Part shown: piece by piece, positions 59,809-64,000 of the stretch
How the letters are laid out: each line of letters starts with the position of its first letter
Position numbering within the stretch: the stretch's first letter is position 1
From: JAVVEG01 sp041751425
Lineage (GTDB): Bacteria > Pseudomonadota > Gammaproteobacteria > Pseudomonadales > Pseudohongiellaceae
DNA: 64,000 nt
Direction: 5' to 3'
Assembly (NCBI GenBank): GCA_041751425.1
Contig: JBGSXL010000017.1
Span: 62,001-126,000 of the forward strand
Program-made: the position numbers and the translations under genes
Notes under the pieces: model-generated
What the model was told of the DNA's origin: nothing
Seen by the model: the letters and a program-made list of their open reading frames with translations, nothing else
Database searches by the model: none

Positions 59809-60873
59809 ATGAGCTCTCTCAAAATTGTTTTTGCCGGTACGCCTGAGTTCGCCGCGCGTCATCTTCAAGCATTGCTTGGTAGTCATCATAAAATACTGGC
59901 CGTTTACACACAGCCCGATCGGGCGGCTGGCCGAGGGAATCAATTACAGGCCAGCCCGGTAAAACAATTGTCTGAGCAAAATAATCTCGTTGTAATGCAA
60001 CCCGCCAGCCTGAAAGATCCGGAAACACAAAAAAAGTTGGCCTCTTTCAACGCAGACCTGCTGATCGTGGTTGCCTATGGCCTGATCCTGCCGCAAGCCG
60101 TTCTGGATATTCCCCGCCTGGGTTGCATCAATGTTCATGCCTCCTTGTTGCCGCGCTGGCGTGGTGCTGCTCCCATTGAAAGAGCGTTATTGGCAGGCGA
60201 CAAGGAAACCGGCGTCACGATCATGCAAATGGATGCCGGGTTGGATACCGGCGCGATGTTGTCGAAAGCGTCAACTCCCATACGCGCAGACGATGACCGC
60301 ATGAGTGTGGAAACACGACTTGCGGATATTGGCAGCGAGACTTTATTGAACTGTCTTGATCGCCTGGCAGAGTTGCTGCGCAACGCTGAGCAACAGGATG
60401 ATCACCTGAGCACCTATGCGCGCAAACTGGATAAATCTGAAGCATTGATTGATTGGCAACAACCCGCTGAACAGATTGGCAGACAGATTCGCGCCAGCAT
60501 CGGCCGCTCGCCTGCCTATAGTTTTCTGCAGGGTGAACGGATTCGTTTGCTGCGCGCAATGCCTTTGGCGAAGTCCGCTTCTGTGCAATCGGGGGCGCAA
60601 TCGGAAGTGCAATCGAGAGCGCAATCGAGGGACCAATTGGGAGCGCAATCAAAGAAGCAATTAGCACCGCAGCCGGGAACCATCGTTGAAGTGACTCGCG
60701 ACACGCTGACAGTCGCCTGCAAAGACTCATTGCTACAGGTCTCCCACTTACAGCTGCCCGGTAAAAATGTGTTGCCCGTACGCGATGTGCTGAATTCACG
60801 CAGCGCTCTTTTTGCAGCGGGGGCAAAATTCTCGGATAGCGAAGAGAACGCCAATCGCAGTGCACGCGTATGA
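59809..60873 (+). CDS. fmt: methionyl-tRNA formyltransferase with expanded tandem repeat
   Basis: A 354-residue enzyme that formylates Met-tRNAi. The N-terminal domain has IVFAGTPEFAARHLQALL, the catalytic core (LIVVAYGLILPQ; CINVHASLLPRWRGAAPIERAL) and the DTGAML stretch. The C-terminal domain has SFLQGERIRLLRAM and PGTIVEVTRDTLTVAC. Between them, residues about 260-287 are an Ala/Gln/Ser-rich insertion encoded by a 12-bp tandem repeat (60585-60668), making the protein about 40 residues longer than E. coli Fmt (315). Overlaps rsmB start by 4 nt (ATGA). Confidence 0.95.
   Translation: MSSLKIVFAGTPEFAARHLQALLGSHHKILAVYTQPDRAAGRGNQLQASPVKQLSEQNNLVVMQPASLKDPETQKKLASFNADLLIVVAYGLILPQAVLDIPRLGCINVHASLLPRWRGAAPIERALLAGDKETGVTIMQMDAGLDTGAMLSKASTPIRADDDRMSVETRLADIGSETLLNCLDRLAELLRNAEQQDDHLSTYARKLDKSEALIDWQQPAEQIGRQIRASIGRSPAYSFLQGERIRLLRAMPLAKSASVQSGAQSEVQSRAQSRDQLGAQSKKQLAPQPGTIVEVTRDTLTVACKDSLLQVSHLQLPGKNVLPVRDVLNSRSALFAAGAKFSDSEENANRSARV
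60585..60668 (+). repeat. degenerate 12-bp tandem repeat inside fmt
   Basis: Seven consecutive 12-bp units, each beginning GCAATC or a close variant (60585, 60597, 60609, 60621, 60633, 60645, 60657), for example GCAATCGGGGGC and GCAATCGAGAGC. The length keeps frame, so each unit adds four residues of the form Gln-Ser-x-x. The units are diverged, indicating an old expansion. Confidence 0.85.
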
Positions 60874-62168
60874 AACAAAACAATGTTCGTGCTGAAGCTG
60901 CCCGAATACTTGCGCGTCTGCTTAGCCAGCAGGGTTCATTAGCAGCACTCAGTGATTCTCGCGGCAACTATGAAGAGCAGGCGCTTCTGCGGGAAATGTG
61001 TTTTGGAACCTGCCGCTGGTATTTTCAGCTCGATGCACTGTTGCGCCAACTTCTGAGCAAACCCCTGAAGTCCAAGGATCTGGATATTCACTGTCTTCTT
61101 CTGATCGGAATTTATCAGCTACATTACTTGCGCGTGCCTGACTATGCCGTTGTCAATGAGACTGTCGCAGCCGCTCTCAGTTTGAAAAAACCATGGGCGA
61201 AAGCGCTGATCAATGCAGTATTGCGACAATTCCTGCGCACCCAGGCTGAAGTCGTCGCGCATCTGGCGACGGATGAGTCGGCTTATTACGCACATCCAAA
61301 ATGGTTGGTTAAACAACTGAAGAAAGCCTGGCCAGCGCAGTGGCAGGAAATACTTTTAGCGAACAACCAGCATCCACCCATGACGCTTAGAGTTAATGGT
61401 GCACGAGGAAGCAGGGATGATTACCTGGCTTTACTGCTTGAAAATGGTTTATCGGCGCAGGCTGGGCAACTGGCTGCTTCAGCCGTATATCTCCAGACAC
61501 CAGTCCCGGTGCAAAAGCTGCCTGGCTTTTCAGAGGGCCTGGTCAGCGTCCAGGATGAAGCATCACAGTTGATCCCGGAGTTGTTACGGCTGGAGCCCGG
61601 ACAAACGGTCCTGGATGCGTGTGCTGCACCGGGAGGGAAAACCTGCCATTTGCTGGAAAGCGCAGCTCTACACCTGCTCGCCATTGACAACGAGGAACAC
61701 CGATTGTTGCGTGTGCAGGAGAATCTGGATCGCCTGGCACTACACGCGGAACTGCAGGTTGCAGATGCAGGCACTCCTGAAAATTGGTGGGATGGTCACC
61801 AGTTTGACCGTATTCTGCTTGACGCTCCTTGTTCAGCCACGGGTATCATTCGTCGCCAACCCGATATCAAAATCCTGCGCCGCAGCACGGATATAAATCG
61901 CATGGTCGAATTACAAGCCAGGCTGCTGAACGCGCTTTGGCCCTGCCTGAAGCCCGGCGGGATATTGCTCTATTCAACCTGCTCCGTACTCCCCCAGGAG
62001 AACTCGGAAGTCATTGCACAATTCATTGCCGGTCAAAACGATGTGAAACATGAAGCCATCGAGACCGAATGGGGAGTAGAATGTGACCTGGGCAGGCAGA
62101 TGTTGCCTGCCAATGACAGACCTGATGGTTTTTATTACGCAAGACTCATCAAACTTGCAGGCTCATAA
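60870..62168 (+). CDS. rsmB: 16S rRNA (cytosine967-C5)-methyltransferase RsmB
   Basis: A 432-residue protein with an N-terminal NusB-like domain (1-140, RAEAARILARLLSQQGSLAA and DYAVVNETVAAAL) and a SAM-dependent domain: LDACAAPGGKTCHLL, LLAIDNEEHRLLRVQENL, DRILLDAPCSATGIIRR and the catalytic-cysteine motif LLYSTCSVLPQENSEV. It methylates C967 of 16S rRNA. Coupled to fmt by a 4-nt overlap. Confidence 0.96.
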   Translation: MKQNNVRAEAARILARLLSQQGSLAALSDSRGNYEEQALLREMCFGTCRWYFQLDALLRQLLSKPLKSKDLDIHCLLLIGIYQLHYLRVPDYAVVNETVAAALSLKKPWAKALINAVLRQFLRTQAEVVAHLATDESAYYAHPKWLVKQLKKAWPAQWQEILLANNQHPPMTLRVNGARGSRDDYLALLLENGLSAQAGQLAASAVYLQTPVPVQKLPGFSEGLVSVQDEASQLIPELLRLEPGQTVLDACAAPGGKTCHLLESAALHLLAIDNEEHRLLRVQENLDRLALHAELQVADAGTPENWWDGHQFDRILLDAPCSATGIIRRQPDIKILRRSTDINRMVELQARLLNALWPCLKPGGILLYSTCSVLPQENSEVIAQFIAGQNDVKHEAIETEWGVECDLGRQMLPANDRPDGFYYARLIKLAGS

Positions 62169-62210
62169 ACAAATGAAGCCTGCAGTAAACAAGGGAGAAA
62201 TCCTGGTTCA

Positions 62211-63584
62211 ATGAAAATAATAATTCTTGGCGCTAACAAGGTCGGCATTTCATTGGCTGAAAACCTTGCCAGCGAAGCCAACGATATCACTGTTGTCGAC
62301 CCAGATGCTGAAGCTTTGCGAGAATTGAAAGACCGCATGGATGTCGGTATCGCTGTGGGATGGCCATCGCACCCGGATACATTGGCTATGGCAGGCGCCG
62401 AGGATGCCGACATGATTATCGCCGTTACGGAGAACGACGAAGTCAATATGATTGCCTGCCAGATTGCCTTTTCCTTATTTAAAACTCCCAAGAAGATTTG
62501 CCGCTTGCGCTCCGGCTCTTATCTGGATGCGGCTGACCTGTTCAAACCCGAAGCCATTGCGGTAGATGTCGTCATCTCTCCTGAGTATCTGGTTTCCAAT
62601 TATATTGAACGTCTGATTGATCTGCCTGGCTCATTGCAGGTGCTGGACTTCGCTGGTGGGAAAGCACAACTGGTTGCCGTGAAGGCATATTACGGCGGTC
62701 CTTTGGTAGGTCAGGAAATTCGCTTGCTGCGCGAACATATGCCCAAGGTAGATACCCGCGTCGCTGCAATTTTCCGACGCAACCGCGCCATCATGCCCGA
62801 AGGATCAACAGTTATTGAAGCCGATGACGAAGTCTTTTTTATCGCCGCGCAGAAAAACATACGCGCCGTTATCGGCGAGCTACGTCGGCTCGATAAACCC
62901 TACAAACGTCTGTTGATTGCAGGTGGCGGCAATATTGGATCGCGTCTTGCGGAAGCTGTTGAGAAACGCTATCAGACGAAAATCATCGAACGGAACCCTG
63001 AGCGTTGCGCTTATCTGTCTGAGCACCTGAACAAAACTATCATTCTCAATGGTGAATCTTCAGACCGCGATTTACTTCTGGAAGAAAGCATCGAGCAAAC
63101 AGATGTATTTCTTGCGCTGACCAATGACGATGAAGCCAACATCATGTCTTCGATGTTAGCGAAGCGGCTGGGCGCACGAAAGGTTATGACGCTTATCAAT
63201 AATCCAGCCTATGTGGATCTGGTGCAGGGCGGCGAAATCGATATCGCTATTTCTCCCCAGCAGGCCACTATCGGCAGCTTGCTCACACATGTCAGGCGTG
63301 GCGACATTGTTAACGTGCATTCGCTGAGACGAGGTGCAGCAGAAGCGCTGGAAGCAATTGCACATGGCGACAAGCATTCATCGAAAGTCGTAGGAAAAAT
63401 GATTGAAGAGATCGAACTACCACAAGGCACTACCATCGGTGCAATAGTACGCGATGAAGAAGTGTTGATAGCGCATGACAATATCGTTGTTGAATCGGGC
63501 GATCACGTGATTCTGTTTCTGGTTGATAAAAAACGAATTCCTGAAGTGGAGCGATTGTTTCAGGTTGGATTCTCATTTTTCTGA
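62211..63584 (+). CDS. trkA: Trk potassium transporter NAD-binding subunit TrkA
   Basis: A 457-residue cytoplasmic regulator of the TrkH channel, with two tandem RCK units. The first Rossmann motif is MKIIILGANKVGISLAENL, the second RLLIAGGGNIGSRLAEAVEK near residue 232, each followed by a RCK_C domain (VDVVISPEYLVSNYIERLID and VDVVISPQ-like IDIAISPQQATIGSL). NAD(H) binding gates K+ uptake. RBS GGGAGAAATC precedes the ATG. Confidence 0.96.
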   Translation: MKIIILGANKVGISLAENLASEANDITVVDPDAEALRELKDRMDVGIAVGWPSHPDTLAMAGAEDADMIIAVTENDEVNMIACQIAFSLFKTPKKICRLRSGSYLDAADLFKPEAIAVDVVISPEYLVSNYIERLIDLPGSLQVLDFAGGKAQLVAVKAYYGGPLVGQEIRLLREHMPKVDTRVAAIFRRNRAIMPEGSTVIEADDEVFFIAAQKNIRAVIGELRRLDKPYKRLLIAGGGNIGSRLAEAVEKRYQTKIIERNPERCAYLSEHLNKTIILNGESSDRDLLLEESIEQTDVFLALTNDDEANIMSSMLAKRLGARKVMTLINNPAYVDLVQGGEIDIAISPQQATIGSLLTHVRRGDIVNVHSLRRGAAEALEAIAHGDKHSSKVVGKMIEEIELPQGTTIGAIVRDEEVLIAHDNIVVESGDHVILFLVDKKRIPEVERLFQVGFSFF

Positions 63585-63600
63585 TGCTTGATTTTAAGTT

Positions 63601-64000
63601 ATGAATTTTTCGGTTGTAGCGAAGATACTGGGCGTTCTTCTGATGCTGTTCAGCATGCTGGCGAATCTGCCCTCAATCGCCATCTCGTTTATCTATAGTG
63701 ATGGCGAGACGTCCTCTTTTCTATATTCATTGCTGATTACATTCGGCGTCGGTTTTGTGCTGTGGATGATGACATTACGATCGCGCAAGGAGCTGCGTAC
63801 ACGTGATGGCTTTCTGGTCGTTACTTTATTCTGGACAGTTCTGGGGACATTTGGCGCTTTACCATTCTTGTTTTCCTACGATGTGCCGCTTTCCGTCACT
63901 GACGCAATCTTCGAATCTATCTCTGGTTTAAGCACAACCGGAGCAACTGTCATAACCGGGCTCGACGAGATGCCCAAATCTATTCTCTTTTATCGCCAGC
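63601..64000 (+). CDS. trkH: Trk potassium channel subunit TrkH, 3'-truncated by window edge
   Basis: An ATG at 63601, 16 bp after trkA, opens a frame that runs off the window at 64000; 133 codons are visible. The product starts MNFSVVAKILGVLLMLFSML, with three hydrophobic segments, and contains the first selectivity-filter repeat, SISGLSTTGATVITG, near residue 115, as in TrkH. It forms the K+ translocating pore, gated by TrkA. Roughly 350 residues should lie beyond the window. Confidence 0.92.
   Translation, partial: MNFSVVAKILGVLLMLFSMLANLPSIAISFIYSDGETSSFLYSLLITFGVGFVLWMMTLRSRKELRTRDGFLVVTLFWTVLGTFGALPFLFSYDVPLSVTDAIFESISGLSTTGATVITGLDEMPKSILFYRQ

Noticed and set aside
60221..60967. A 248-codon minus-strand frame opposite fmt with repeated Ile-Ala-Leu segments
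   Set aside because: The repeated peptide is the antisense reading of the 12-bp repeat; fmt on the other strand is a certain gene.
1..64000. Search by eye for CRISPR arrays, tRNA or rRNA genes, prophage genes, integrases and oriC-like DnaA-box clusters
   Set aside because: None was seen. The Pseudomonas-like gene order suggests oriC is not far, but no dnaA, dnaN or rpmH is in this window.

Overview
The window is an ordinary stretch of gammaproteobacterial chromosome with no phage, plasmid or CRISPR sequence. Gene content and order recall the origin-flanking part of Pseudomonas-type genomes: ubiK-yifB, rep-cytochrome c5, dsbA-cc4-engB-polA, znu genes, the caa3 oxidase and assembly genes, prlC-gamma carbonic anhydrase-aroE-hemF-tsaC, and dprA-LysM-def-fmt-rsmB-trkA-trkH. 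Several loci depart from that scheme, so a marine or oligotrophic relative of the Pseudomonadales/Cellvibrionales is more likely than Pseudomonas itself. This placement rests on remembered family and synteny knowledge, not on a search.

Layout. 1-8.5 kb: a DUF924 gene (cut by the window start), a GNAT acetyltransferase, ubiK, yifB, rep, two tandem cytochrome c5 genes, and a secreted matrixin-type metalloprotease translationally coupled to a secreted protein of unknown function. 8.6-17.7 kb: a surface polysaccharide locus with the four dTDP-L-rhamnose genes, a sugar epimerase, one GT2 glycosyltransferase, an unknown exported protein, a PIG-L deacetylase, and on the other strand a Wzm/Wzt-type ABC exporter. 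17.7-27.7 kb: a type II secretion operon transcribed leftward as gspL-M-E-F-D-G-H-I-J-K, with a lipoprotein secretin and no gspC. 28.2-36.3 kb: dsbA, cytochrome c4, a 265-bp MITE-like element, engB, polA and divergent znuA / znuCB. 36.3-50.7 kb: a respiratory region. A caa3 cytochrome c oxidase operon (coxB-ctaD-ctaG-coxC, then surf1 and an SCO-like gene) runs leftward and continues much further left as ctaB and sco1. Between the SCO-like gene and ctaB, where related genomes usually have ctaA (heme A synthase), lies an oppositely oriented second oxidase operon resembling coxMNOP, whose subunit II carries two cytochrome c domains. 51.2-64 kb: housekeeping genes, ending in trkA and the first 400 bp of trkH.

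How it works together. Two copper/heme terminal oxidases, both with covalent cytochrome c on subunit II, sit beside their copper-delivery (SCO, Cox11) and heme O synthesis genes, with c4 and c5 electron carriers nearby. The type II system, DsbA and the secreted metalloprotease make a plausible secretion set, although the link is only inferred. The rhamnose pathway and ABC exporter point to an O-antigen or capsule assembled in the cytoplasm and exported whole.

Points for a second look: the inserted second oxidase and the missing ctaA; the MITE-like element; a seven-copy 12-bp tandem repeat inside fmt; a LysM-family protein without its LysM domain; a serine in place of the first exonuclease aspartate in PolA; the gspC-less secretion operon; and the matrixin with its coupled partner.
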